The notes under the pieces: model-generated
The model's input: only the letters and a program-made list of their open reading frames with translations
What the model was told of the DNA's origin: nothing
The model's database searches: none
Program-made: the position numbers and the translations under genes
Source of the DNA: Streptomyces sp.
Lineage (GTDB): Bacteria > Actinomycetota > Actinomycetes > Streptomycetales > Streptomycetaceae
Reading direction: 5' to 3'
Length of the DNA: 64,000 nucleotides
NCBI RefSeq assembly: GCF_019510245.1
Contig: NZ_JAEKKT010000130.1
Location: 1-64,000, forward strand
Shown: piece after piece, positions 1 to 7,539 of the stretch
How positions within the stretch are numbered: position 1 is the first letter of the stretch
Layout of the letters: the number at the start of each line of letters is the position of its first letter

Positions 1-238
1 GCTGCGGCTCCGGCTGCGACTGGGGCTGCGGCTCCTCCTTCGGCTGCGGCTCCGGCTGCGACTGGGGCTGGGGCTGCAGCTGGGGCTGCGGCTTCGGCTG
101 CGGCTCCTCCTTCGGCTGCGGCTCCTCCTTCGGCTGCGGCTTCTGCTCCCGTTCCGGCGGTGGCTCCAGCTGCGGCTCCGGCTGCGGCTTCAGCTGCGGC
201 TCCTGCTCCTGCTCCTGCTGCGGCTCCTGCTGCGTCAT
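1..238 (-). CDS. ABC importer ATP-binding subunit, N-terminal part only, with a Gln/Pro/Glu-rich head
   Basis: The first gene at the left edge runs off the window, so only about 79 codons are visible. Its ATG overlaps the permease stop as ATGA, so it is translationally coupled and is expected to be the ATPase of this nitrate/sulfonate/taurine-type importer. The visible residues are pure low complexity: after M-T-Q-Q come units such as EPQPK-EEPQPK and QPQSQPEPQP, with Q, P, E, K and a few L and S. No Walker A motif has appeared by the edge. The ATPase assignment rests on operon position only. The repetitive DNA may vary in length between strains. An independent disordered protein cannot be excluded. 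Confidence 0.6.
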   Translation of the reverse strand, partial: MTQQEPQQEQEQEPQLKPQPEPQLEPPPEREQKPQPKEEPQPKEEPQPKPQPQLQPQPQSQPEPQPKEEPQPQSQPEPQ

Positions 239-1050
239 GGGCGGCTCCGCTGCGACTTGCCCGCCTGTGGGTGGGGGTCCCTGGCCCAGGCGAACAAGCG
301 GCGCTCCGTGCCGACGAGTACACCGTTGACCACCAGCCCGATGACGCCCGCCCACACCACCCCGGCCAGCACGTCCCGCGTGCCGTCGGTCCCGGTCTGG
401 GCCTGGGCGATGAAGATGCCGAGGCCCTGGCCGAAGCCGGCGAGGATCTCCGACGCGACGGCGAGGATCAGGGCGACCGCGGCCGAGATGCGCACGCCGG
501 CGGCGATGAAGGGGGCGGTCGCCGGGAGGTCCACCCGCAGCAGCACCGCGAGCCGGCCGAACCCGAAGGCGCGCAGGGTGTCCCGGGCCAGCGGGTCGGT
601 CTCGCCGAGGCCGTAGACGGTGTTGAACAGCACCGGCCACAGCGAGGCGTACGTGATCAGCGTCACCTCCGTCTCCGTGCCCGCGCCGAGCAGCAGGGAC
701 ACCAGCGGGATCAGCGCGACGGACGGCAGGGGCCGCAGGAACTCGATCACGGCCCGGGCGGCGGCCTCCACGACCGGCACCGTGCCCAGCAGGAGTCCCA
801 GCGGCACCGCGAGCGCGCAGGCGAGGCCGAGCCCCAGCGCCCACGCCCGCAGGGTCACTCCGACCCCGTCGAGAAAGGCCGGGTCGCCCGCCAACCGCGC
901 GGCGCGGACGAGGACTTCGGAAGCGGGCGGCAGATAGGTGCGCCGGACGATCCCGGCGCGGGACAGCGCCTCACAGATCCCGAAGGCGGCCGCCGCGCCG
1001 AGCAGGCCCAGCAGGAACTCCTGGCGCCTGCTCACTTCACGCCTGGTCAT
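235..1050 (-). CDS. ABC transporter permease, SsuC/TauC type
   Basis: A 271-residue inner-membrane permease of the binding-protein-dependent family. It has about six hydrophobic segments and the EAA-type cytoplasmic loop (LRAFGFGRLAVLLRVDLPATAPFIAAGVRIS, around residues 160-190) that contacts the ATPase. Length and layout match sulfonate, taurine and nitrate permeases. The ATG overlaps the stop of the substrate-binding lipoprotein gene as ATGA, and the stop overlaps the next start in the same way, giving a tight three-gene operon. The substrate cannot be read from the sequence. Aliphatic sulfonates, nitrate or a thiamine precursor are all possible for this family. Confidence 0.88.
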   Translation of the reverse strand: MTRREVSRRQEFLLGLLGAAAAFGICEALSRAGIVRRTYLPPASEVLVRAARLAGDPAFLDGVGVTLRAWALGLGLACALAVPLGLLLGTVPVVEAAARAVIEFLRPLPSVALIPLVSLLLGAGTETEVTLITYASLWPVLFNTVYGLGETDPLARDTLRAFGFGRLAVLLRVDLPATAPFIAAGVRISAAVALILAVASEILAGFGQGLGIFIAQAQTGTDGTRDVLAGVVWAGVIGLVVNGVLVGTERRLFAWARDPHPQAGKSQRSRP

Positions 1051-2033
1051 TTGACCAGCAGGGGTGCCGGGTCGATGTCCTTCGCCAGCAGTCCCTGGGC
1101 GCGCATGAGCCGGACGAGCCGGCGCAGGGCGGCCGGGTCGGCGGTCGGCGGGTAGGCCGGGAGGTGGATCGACCCGGCCTGGTCCGCGGTCACCTTGGTG
1201 TACTCGGGCAGTTCGGTGCGCACCGCCGCCGGGTCCCGGGCGGCCAGCCGGGACGCCGCCTCGACGGCGCGCCGGAAGCCCGCCGCCGCCTTCGGGTTCT
1301 TCTTCACGAAGGCGGCCGTGGTGATGTACCCGCTGGCGGGCAGGCCGTTCGCCGGCCCGGAACCGCCGTCGAGCAGCACCCTCGCGCCCAGTTCGCCCTG
1401 GATGGCCGTGTCGAAGGGCTCCACCGCGTGCACGGCGTCCACCTGGCCCCGCTGCAGGGCGGGGCCCATCTGCGGGAACAGGATCTGCCGGTAGACGGGC
1501 CGGCCGGCGTGCCGGGCGTCGAGGATCGCGTTCAGGGTCAGGGACTGGATGTTGTTCAGGACGGCGACGGCGATCTTCTTGCCGGCGAGGTCCGCGGGCG
1601 ACTTCAGGGCGGAGTCCTTCGGCACGAGGACGTCCATCATGTGCGGGGAGATGCGCACGCCCTCGGCGAGGATGCGCAGGTCCAGGGTGCCCTTCTCGTA
1701 CGCCTGGAAATAGGTGACGTAGTTCGCGCTGGCGATGACGTCCACCTGGCCCTTGAGCAGCGCGGGCAGCGCCTGGATGCTCTGCTGGACGGTCTGGACG
1801 CGCACGTCCAGGCCCTCCTTGGCGAACAGCCCGCGGTCCCGGGCCAGGTAGAGGGCGGCGGAGTCGGTGAGCGGCAGTGCCGCCACGGTCAGCCGCTGCC
1901 GGCCGTCGGACGAGTGCGGTGTGCCGCCGCTGTCGCAGCCCACCAGGATCAGCGCCGCGGCGGCGGCGAGCGCGGCGAGGCGCCGGGTTCGCGAACGTGC
2001 TCGACGTAATCGACGTAATCGACGTGAAGGCAT
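1047..2033 (-). CDS. ABC transporter substrate-binding lipoprotein, NMT1/SsuA type
   Basis: About 328 residues. An Arg-rich N terminus is followed by a hydrophobic stretch and a lipobox (LILVGC), so the mature protein should be lipidated on Cys33 and face outward. The body has the NMT1/SsuA-like fold: an early AALPLTDSAALYLARDRGLFAKEGLDV segment, then DVIASANYVT and a DLAGKKIAV loop. The ATG at 2033 is chosen because GGTAGG lies upstream. An in-frame ATG at 2060 would add nine residues and lacks a good ribosome binding site. It is the first gene of the operon with the permease and the Q/P-rich gene. The ligand is unknown. Confidence 0.88.
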   Translation of the reverse strand: MPSRRLRRLRRARSRTRRLAALAAAAALILVGCDSGGTPHSSDGRQRLTVAALPLTDSAALYLARDRGLFAKEGLDVRVQTVQQSIQALPALLKGQVDVIASANYVTYFQAYEKGTLDLRILAEGVRISPHMMDVLVPKDSALKSPADLAGKKIAVAVLNNIQSLTLNAILDARHAGRPVYRQILFPQMGPALQRGQVDAVHAVEPFDTAIQGELGARVLLDGGSGPANGLPASGYITTAAFVKKNPKAAAGFRRAVEAASRLAARDPAAVRTELPEYTKVTADQAGSIHLPAYPPTADPAALRRLVRLMRAQGLLAKDIDPAPLLVK

Positions 2034-2079
2034 GTGGGCATGCCTACCCGAAATTGTCATGATCGCTACAGATTCGGGG

Positions 2080-2107
2080 CGGGTTTCGGGGACTTTCGAG
2101 AAACCCG
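2080..2107. promoter_or_regulatory. Inverted repeat upstream of the ABC importer operon
   Basis: CGGGTTTC (2080-2087) and GAAACCCG (2100-2107) are perfect 8-bp arms around a 12-bp spacer, about 50 bp upstream of the lipoprotein start. This may be an operator or a leader hairpin. Only the symmetry supports it. Confidence 0.3.
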
Positions 2108-2508
2108 AACCGGGCACCGGAGAGCCGTGCACGCCGGGAGAGGGGGCGTGCAGCGGGGGTGTGGGGGCGTGGCCGCGGACACGGCGGTCGTCGGCGGGGC
2201 GCCGTCGGGCACGGTTGTCGCGGAGGGCTCCACGGGACGAGCCGAGCGCCCAACCGCACAGTACTGACCAGGGAATACGCCTCGTTCCCAGCACACGGCG
2301 GCTCCGGCCGCCACCCGGCGACGGCGCGTCGCCGCGGCCGTGCTTTCGAGATGCGGGCATCGGCTGCTGCTGGCTACGCTCGCTGAGTGGCCGGGTGCCG
2401 ATGCCCCGAGGCCATGGCGCAGCAGCCGCCCCGTCCCGCCCCCGGAAACGAAGAATTCCGCAGTCCAGACCTCTGCAGTGTTCACGCCTCCACGGGAGGA
2501 AGGTTGCG
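2108..2508. other. Intergenic region between divergent ABC operon and fasciclin gene
   Basis: No convincing gene is seen on either strand. Open frames here are GC-bias artefacts. A 9-bp inverted repeat, GGGCATCGG (2355-2363) and CCGATGCCC (2398-2406), is the only structure noticed besides the GGGAGGAAGG ribosome binding site of the next gene near 2495. Confidence 0.5.
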
Positions 2509-3093
2509 ATGAGGTTCACTCGCATGCGCACGCGCACAGCAAAGGCCGCGGCGGCGGCCCTGGTCGTCGTCGCGTCGGCGCTGGCAGGTACGGCTTCGCA
2601 GAGCCACGCACAGGACGCGTCTCCCAGCCCCTCCGGCACGTTCGGCAACGGCTGCGCGGGGCTCGCCCAGAAGGTCGGCACGGCCAAGGACAAGGTCGTG
2701 GAGGCCGCGGCCGCGTATCCGCAACTCAGCCATCTGGTCTCCGCCGCGGTCAGGGCGCATCTGAACGGCAGCCTCGACCAGAAACCCGACATCACCGTCT
2801 TCGCCCCGAACGACCAGGCCTTCCAGGCGGTGACCGTCGCGCAGTTCGCCTCGTTCCTCGCCGACCAGGGGCAGTTGAAGAAGGTGCTGACCTACCACGT
2901 CGTGGACCAGCGCATCACCCCGGACGAGCTCTCCCACGGCTCCTTCAAGACGCTGGAGGGCGGCAAACTGACCACGTCGGGATCGGGCACCGACTTCAAG
3001 GTCAACGGCAAGGCCTCCATCATCTGCGGCAACATCCAGGCCGCGAACGCCACCATCTACGTCATCGACCAGGTTCTCCAGCCGCCGTCCTGA
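2509..3093 (+). CDS. Secreted fasciclin (FAS1) domain protein
   Basis: 194 residues. An Arg/Thr-rich signal peptide ends near SQSHA-QDA, so the product is exported. There is no lipobox cysteine and no anchor. One FAS1 domain follows (about residues 55-194) with the family landmarks DITVFAPNDQAF, LTYHVVDQRITPDEL and a C-terminal IYVIDQVLQPP strand. FAS1 domains act in cell-surface adhesion. In actinobacteria they are often MPT70-like secreted proteins under anti-sigma control, but no sigma/anti-sigma pair sits here. The start is fixed by GGGAGGAAGG. A strong hairpin follows the stop, so it is probably monocistronic. Confidence 0.9.
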   Translation: MRFTRMRTRTAKAAAAALVVVASALAGTASQSHAQDASPSPSGTFGNGCAGLAQKVGTAKDKVVEAAAAYPQLSHLVSAAVRAHLNGSLDQKPDITVFAPNDQAFQAVTVAQFASFLADQGQLKKVLTYHVVDQRITPDELSHGSFKTLEGGKLTTSGSGTDFKVNGKASIICGNIQAANATIYVIDQVLQPPS

Positions 3094-3100
3094 CGTACAG

Positions 3101-3136
3101 GCGGTACGGGCCGTACACCGTGTACGGCCCGACCGC
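3101..3136 (+). terminator. Terminator after the fasciclin gene
   Basis: CGGGCCGTACA (3107-3117) pairs with TGTACGGCCCG (3121-3131) around a CCG loop. Outer GCGGT/ACCGC pairs extend the stem with a one-base bulge. There is no U tract, as is usual in Streptomyces. Confidence 0.75.
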
Positions 3137-3154
3137 TCTCCTCTGGCGCGGAGT

Positions 3155-3715
3155 TCAGCGACGGAGCCGGTCGAAGCGGAAGGGGATCGGGGCCTCCGGG
3201 CGGCGGCCGGTGAGGACGTAGCGGGTGAGGTGGGGGCCGGTGACCGGTCCCAGGGTGATGCCGAGCATGCCGTGGCCGGTAGCCGCGTAGGCGTTGTCGT
3301 GGCCCGGGACGCGGTCGATGACCGGGAGGCCGTCGGGGAGGAAGGGCCGCCCGCCGACCCAGGGGTCGCGGATCAGGCCGACCAGGCCGTCGGGGTCGTC
3401 GGGGTCTTCGGACCAGCGGCCCAGGTAGTGCCGGCTGGCGAGGGCGACGGGCGACGACGCGACGCCAGTCGAGGCGGTTGTTGTTGCCGCTGAGCTCCGT
3501 CGTGCCGCCGATGCGTGTGGTGGTGCCGATCGGCGAGGCGACGGCCCGGCGCTCGCCGAAGTAGAGCGTGTGCCGAGGCGCCGGGTCCAGGTCGACCGAG
3601 AAGCTGTAGCCCTTGCCCGCCTGGAGGGGCGGCGGATGGCCGAGGCGGCTCAGCAGGGTCCAGGAGCGCATGCCGGCCACGATGACGACGGCGGCGCCGC
3701 AGGGGCGTCGAGAGA
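3155..3715 (-). pseudogene. Remnant of an FAD-dependent D-amino-acid oxidase/dehydrogenase (DadA-like)
   Basis: The minus strand carries the C-terminal half of a DAO/DadA-family flavoenzyme in two frames. The first part reads VVIVAGMRSWTLLSRLG, then PLQAGKGYSFSVD and GGTTELSGNNNRLDWRRVVA. The second part, shifted by one base near 3440-3455, reads ALASRHYLGRW, then PDGLPVIDRVPG, AATGHGMLGITLGP and ends FRFDRLRR. The N-terminal FAD-binding half, including GxGxxG, is absent. Upstream of about 3715 the sequence becomes a simple repeat. The gene is therefore both truncated and frameshifted and cannot encode an active enzyme. Confidence 0.85.
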
Positions 3716-3730
3716 GACCGCCAAAGCCGC

Positions 3731-3791
3731 CCCTTCACTCCTTCGCCCCTTCACTCCTTCGCCCTTTCACTCCTTCGCACCTTCGCTCCTG
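3731..3791. repeat. Short tandem repeat next to the DadA remnant
   Basis: About four copies of a 15-17 bp unit related to CCCTTCACTCCTTCGC lie head to tail exactly where the oxidase remnant loses its N-terminal half. This suggests slippage or a deletion scar. Confidence 0.7.
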
Positions 3792-3884
3792 GAGTAGCAA
3801 GGGAAGAGCAAAGCACTAGCAAAGGGGTGACCGGGCGCCGTCACCGTGCTGATCAGCGCCGAATGTGACGTCGGCCAAATGCTT

Positions 3885-3934
3885 TGCATTTCGCTCGCGG
3901 AATGCCTAGCCTCCAAGTGTACGAAACGGTTTCG
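3885..3934 (+). promoter_or_regulatory. Promoter and palindromic operator for the DHA2 exporter
   Basis: A -35-like TTGCAT (3885-3890) and a -10-like TAGCCT (3907-3912) have a 16-bp spacer. Just downstream lies CGAAAC-G-GTTTCG (3922-3934), a perfect palindrome placed to block a transcript start near 3919. The regulator is not encoded next door. A TetR-like repressor is the usual partner of such exporters, but this is inference. Confidence 0.5.
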
Positions 3935-3974
3935 ATCAGTTAGTGGGCCGACGGCCCGCGGAGAGAGCCCCCTC

Positions 3975-6383
3975 ATGTCATCCGCTTCCGTCGGCTCCGT
4001 CGACGCGCACGCCGGCGTCGCACCGGCCCAGTCCTCGTCGGCCCACGGCGCCAGGCACCAGGCACCGCACCGGTGGATGGTGCTGGCCGTGATCGGCCTC
4101 GCCCAGCTGATGGTGGTGCTCGACTCGACGATCGTGAACATCGCCCTGCCGTCCGCCCAGCACGACCTGGGCTTCTCCAACGACGGTCGGCAGTGGGTGG
4201 TCACCGCCTACTCGCTGGCGTTCGGCTCCCTGCTGCTGCTCGGCGGCAGACTCGCGGACTTCTTCGGCCGCAAGACCACCTTGCTGATCGGCCTGATCGG
4301 GTTCGCCGGCGCCTCCGCGATGGCCGGCGCCTCGCAGAACCTGACGATGCTGATCGTCGGCCGGGCGGTCCAGGGCGTGTTCGGCGCGCTGCTCGCGCCC
4401 GCCGCGCTGTCCCTGCTGACCACGACCTTCACCGATGCCAAGGAACGCGCCAAGGCGTTCGGCGTCTACGGTGCGATCGCGGGCAGCGGCGGTGCCATCG
4501 GCCTGCTGCTGGGCGGTCTGCTGACCGAACACCTGAACTGGCGGTACACCCTCTACGTCAACCTGCCGATCGCGGTCGTCGCGGTGATCGGCACGGTGGT
4601 CTTCGTCCGCCGGCCCGCGAAGGCCCAGCGTCCCCGGCTGGACACGCTGGGCACGGTCCTCGCCGCGGGCGGCATGTTCTCGCTGGTGTACGGCTTCGCC
4701 AACGCCGAGACCCACCCGTGGGGCAACTGGATGGTCTGGGCGTTCCTGGCCGCCGGTGGCGTGCTGCTGGCTCTCTTCACGTTCTGGGAGACCCGGACCG
4801 GCCATCCGCTGCTGCCGCTGCGGGTACTGGCCGACCGCAACCGTGCGGCCGCCTACCTCTCGGTGTTCGTCACAGGCGCGGGCATGTTCGGGATCTTCCT
4901 GTTCCTGACCTACTACCTCCAGGAGACGCTGCACTACTCGCCGGTCAAGACCGGTCTGGCCTTCCTGCCGATGATCGGGGCGCTGATGGTCTTCGCGCAG
5001 CTGGCCACCATCGTCGCGGTGCCCCGGATAGGCGCCAAGCCGATCGTCCCGGTCGGCGCGCTCCTCGCGGCCGCCGGCATGGTCTGGCTCACCCGGCTCG
5101 ACCTGCACTCGGCCTACACCTCCGACGTGCTGGGGCCGCTGCTGATCATGGGCGCCGGTATCGGCATGGTGATGCCGCCCGCGATGAGCCTGGCCACCCT
5201 CGGTGTAGCCCCGCAGGACCAGGGCGTCGCCTCGGCGACCACCAACACCATGCAGCAGGTCGGCGGTTCCATCGGCACCGCGCTGTTCTCCACCCTGGCG
5301 GCGACCTCGGCCACCGACTACGTCAGGGACCACCAGCCGGTGACCTCGCTGGTGAAGGCCAACGCCGCGCTGCACAGCTACGCCACCGCCTACTGGTGGG
5401 CGGCCGGCTTCTTCGTCGTGGCGGCCGTCCTCGCGGCGGTGCTCTACCGCAAGGGCAGCCCGACGGCCCAGGCGCAGACCGTGGACAGCGCCCCCCGCGC
5501 CGCCTTCGAGGAGCACGGCGCGACCGGGACCGAGGCCGTGCCCCTGGTCCAGCCGCGGACCGCGACCGGCATGGACCGGCCGGACCCGGACGGCCTGCTG
5601 GTGAGCGGCCGGGTCCTGGCGGCCGGCGGCGGTGTGCCTGCACCGGGCGCCGTGGTCACGCTGATCGACCCGACGGGCCGGCAGCTCGGCCACGCCGTCG
5701 CCGACGCCGCCGGCCACTACGCGGTGGCCGTCCCGGCCCCGGGCCCGTACGTCCTGGTCGGCTCCGCCGCCGGGCGCCAGCCGCAGGTGGCCACCCTCAC
5801 GGTGGGCGGCTCCCCGGTCGAGTACAACCTGGTGCTGGCCGGCACCACCGGTCTGACCGGCAGCGTCCGCTCCGGCGGCCTCCCGGTGGCCGGAGCCCTG
5901 GTGGTCGCCACCGACGTCTTCGGCGAGGTGGCCGACTCCACGGTCACCGGTGCCGACGGCGGCTACCGTCTCGGCGAGCTGGTCGCCGGCGAGTACGTCC
6001 TGACCGTGAGCGCCGAGGGCCACCGGCCCACCGCCGTCGCGGTGACCGTCGGGGACACCGGGGCCGCCCAGGACATCCTCCTCGCTCCGGCCGCCGCGGT
6101 CCGCGGCACCGTCCGCGGCCGGAACGGCTCGCCCCTGACCGACGCCCGGGTGGCCCTGCTGGACTCGGCCGGCAACGTGGTCGCCGCCCGCACCACCGGC
6201 GAGGACGGCGAGTACGCCTTCCCCGACCTGCCCGGCACCGAGTACACGGTGGTCGCCTCCGGCTACCCGCCGGTGGCCGCCCCGCTCCGGCTGGACGGCG
6301 CGGGACGGGACGGCTTCGACCTCTACCTCACCCACGAGGAGACCGGGCAGGAGGGCACCCGGCAGACCGGACCGCTGGGCTGA
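3975..6383 (+). CDS. DHA2-family (EmrB/QacA) drug exporter with three C-terminal beta-sandwich repeats
   Basis: 802 residues. Residues about 30-500 form a 14-TM proton-driven exporter. They include the DHA2 landmarks LDSTIVNIALPS in TM1, RQWVVTAYSLAFGSLLLLGGRLADFFGRK in the first loop, and GGAIGLLLGG, a motif-C-like segment. The remaining ~270 residues are three consecutive carboxypeptidase-regulatory-like modules. Each has an SGRV/TGSV/RGTV start, an inner A-V-x-L/V strand, a DG-x-Y turn (AAGHYAV, DGGYRL, DGEYAF) and a Y-x-V-x-AxG ending. The ATG is preceded by GGAGAGA. Topology predicts a cytosolic C terminus, unusual for modules that are mostly extracellular. A promoter with a palindrome lies upstream and a hairpin downstream. 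Confidence 0.9.
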   Translation: MSSASVGSVDAHAGVAPAQSSSAHGARHQAPHRWMVLAVIGLAQLMVVLDSTIVNIALPSAQHDLGFSNDGRQWVVTAYSLAFGSLLLLGGRLADFFGRKTTLLIGLIGFAGASAMAGASQNLTMLIVGRAVQGVFGALLAPAALSLLTTTFTDAKERAKAFGVYGAIAGSGGAIGLLLGGLLTEHLNWRYTLYVNLPIAVVAVIGTVVFVRRPAKAQRPRLDTLGTVLAAGGMFSLVYGFANAETHPWGNWMVWAFLAAGGVLLALFTFWETRTGHPLLPLRVLADRNRAAAYLSVFVTGAGMFGIFLFLTYYLQETLHYSPVKTGLAFLPMIGALMVFAQLATIVAVPRIGAKPIVPVGALLAAAGMVWLTRLDLHSAYTSDVLGPLLIMGAGIGMVMPPAMSLATLGVAPQDQGVASATTNTMQQVGGSIGTALFSTLAATSATDYVRDHQPVTSLVKANAALHSYATAYWWAAGFFVVAAVLAAVLYRKGSPTAQAQTVDSAPRAAFEEHGATGTEAVPLVQPRTATGMDRPDPDGLLVSGRVLAAGGGVPAPGAVVTLIDPTGRQLGHAVADAAGHYAVAVPAPGPYVLVGSAAGRQPQVATLTVGGSPVEYNLVLAGTTGLTGSVRSGGLPVAGALVVATDVFGEVADSTVTGADGGYRLGELVAGEYVLTVSAEGHRPTAVAVTVGDTGAAQDILLAPAAAVRGTVRGRNGSPLTDARVALLDSAGNVVAARTTGEDGEYAFPDLPGTEYTVVASGYPPVAAPLRLDGAGRDGFDLYLTHEETGQEGTRQTGPLG

Positions 6384-6404
6384 CACCCGGCGGCGAACCT
6401 CCCC

Positions 6405-6453
6405 GGAAGAGCCGGGCGGCACGGGTACGGCACCCGCGGCGCCCGGCTCTTCC
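6405..6453 (+). terminator. Strong terminator after the DHA2 exporter
   Basis: GGAAGAGCCGGGCG (6405-6418) pairs perfectly with CGCCCGGCTCTTCC (6440-6453), a 14-bp stem. An internal CGGGT/ACCCG pairing may extend it. Confidence 0.85.
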
Positions 6454-6739
6454 ACGTTGCCGGGCGGTGCCGCGCGCGGCGGTGGCCGGATCCCGGTGCT
6501 GTTCCGGCGGCCCTGGCGGGACGCCGTGGCGTGTCTGGGACGCGGACGGCGGGGACGGGCGCCCCGAAGGGCTGCGGAGCGGGCCGGAAGCGGATCGGAA
6601 GCAGCTCGGTTCTGGCCACGGAAGCGGTGGCGCTGGTCACCTCGTAGGCGTCAACCGCCTTGCTCTGCCCCGCTGTTCACCGTCCGCTCCGGACGGCCGG
6701 GGCGGGCGCGGTGCACTGCCGTCACCGCTGGAGAACCCC
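6454..6739. other. Non-coding gap between exporter terminator and next gene
   Basis: No gene or RNA is recognised. It should hold the promoter of the next gene, but no clear -35/-10 pair stands out. The only clear signal is the CTGGAGAA ribosome binding site just before 6740. Confidence 0.4.
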
Positions 6740-7480
6740 ATGACCGATGCAGAGCCGACGCCGCCCGCCGGGCGTCCCGACCCGCTCTCCGCCCATCGCG
6801 CGCCGCCCTCCTACCAGGCCCCGGGGCTGATACCGCCGGGCGGCCCCGCCCGCACCTGGGGGCTCGTGGTCATCGCCACGCCCCTGCTGCTCGCCCTGCT
6901 CCTGGCCCTGATCGGCGGCCTGGCCGGAGGGTCGTCCGGGTCCTCGTCCGGGGCTTCCGGCTCCGGCTCCGACGCCGGCTTCTTCGGCTCGGGCACCACA
7001 GGCTCGGACACCTCCGGCTCGGGCAGCGCCGGTACGGCCGGTACGGACGACCAGCCGGCCTATGCCGACCCGACGACGGCGTCCGCATGGCCGTACGGCG
7101 ACTCCGCCACTCCCGAGGCGACCGCGAGCGACGGCTACTACGGCGACCCGACGGACACCGCCACCGCCGCCACCCCGGCCGCGACCGCGAGCGGTGGCCC
7201 CGGCGACGTCGTCACCGCCTACTTCGCGGCGATCAGCTCCCACGACTACCGGACCGCCTGGTCCCTCGGCGGCAAGAACCTCGACTCCAGCTACGACAGC
7301 TTCGTCTCCGGTTATGCCACCACCGAGCAGGACACCGTCGCCGTCGTGGCCGTGGCGGGCGACGAGGTGGAGGTGACCATCGAGGCCCTCCAGACCGACG
7401 GCACGACGAAGTCGTACGACGCCACCTACACCGTCCAGGACGGCGTGATCACCAGCGGCACGGCCACCCAGACCGGCTGA
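6740..7480 (+). CDS. Single-pass membrane protein with Ser/Gly-rich linker and extracytoplasmic NTF2-like tail
   Basis: 246 residues. A Pro-rich cytosolic head (residues 1-38) is followed by one TM segment, WGLVVIATPLLLALLLALIGGL. Then comes a long Gly/Ser/Thr/Ala linker (about 60-150) and a C-terminal domain starting GDVVTAYFAAISSHDYRTAWSLGG. That domain resembles the small lumazine-binding/NTF2-like or DUF4878 fold seen outside actinobacterial membranes. The ATG follows CTGGAGAA. It sits between terminator 6405-6453 and the membrane protein at 7540. Function is not known. It could be separate from the TIR locus downstream, which starts 59 bp after its stop. Confidence 0.75.
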   Translation: MTDAEPTPPAGRPDPLSAHRAPPSYQAPGLIPPGGPARTWGLVVIATPLLLALLLALIGGLAGGSSGSSSGASGSGSDAGFFGSGTTGSDTSGSGSAGTAGTDDQPAYADPTTASAWPYGDSATPEATASDGYYGDPTDTATAATPAATASGGPGDVVTAYFAAISSHDYRTAWSLGGKNLDSSYDSFVSGYATTEQDTVAVVAVAGDEVEVTIEALQTDGTTKSYDATYTVQDGVITSGTATQTG

Positions 7481-7539
7481 CACCCACTTCGGGGCGTGCC
7501 CGGAGGGGTGCGCCCGCACGAGCGGAGCGCTGAACCACC

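Noticed and set aside
160..1155. Plus-strand frame rich in Ala/Pro over the ABC importer genes
   Set aside because: It is the antisense shadow of the permease and the Q/P-rich gene. The Ala/Pro content comes from GCN/CCN codons opposite the CAG/CCG repeat, and there is no ribosome binding site.
2034..2130. TPP riboswitch upstream of the NMT1-type importer
   Set aside because: Checked because NMT1 proteins can bind thiamine precursors. The conserved CTGAGA and GAACCTGATC blocks are absent; only a simple 8-bp inverted repeat is present.
3978..6455. 825-codon minus-strand frame opposite the DHA2 exporter
   Set aside because: Third-position GC bias produces long antisense frames. Its product is Gly/Arg/His-rich with no domains, while the plus strand encodes a clear transporter.
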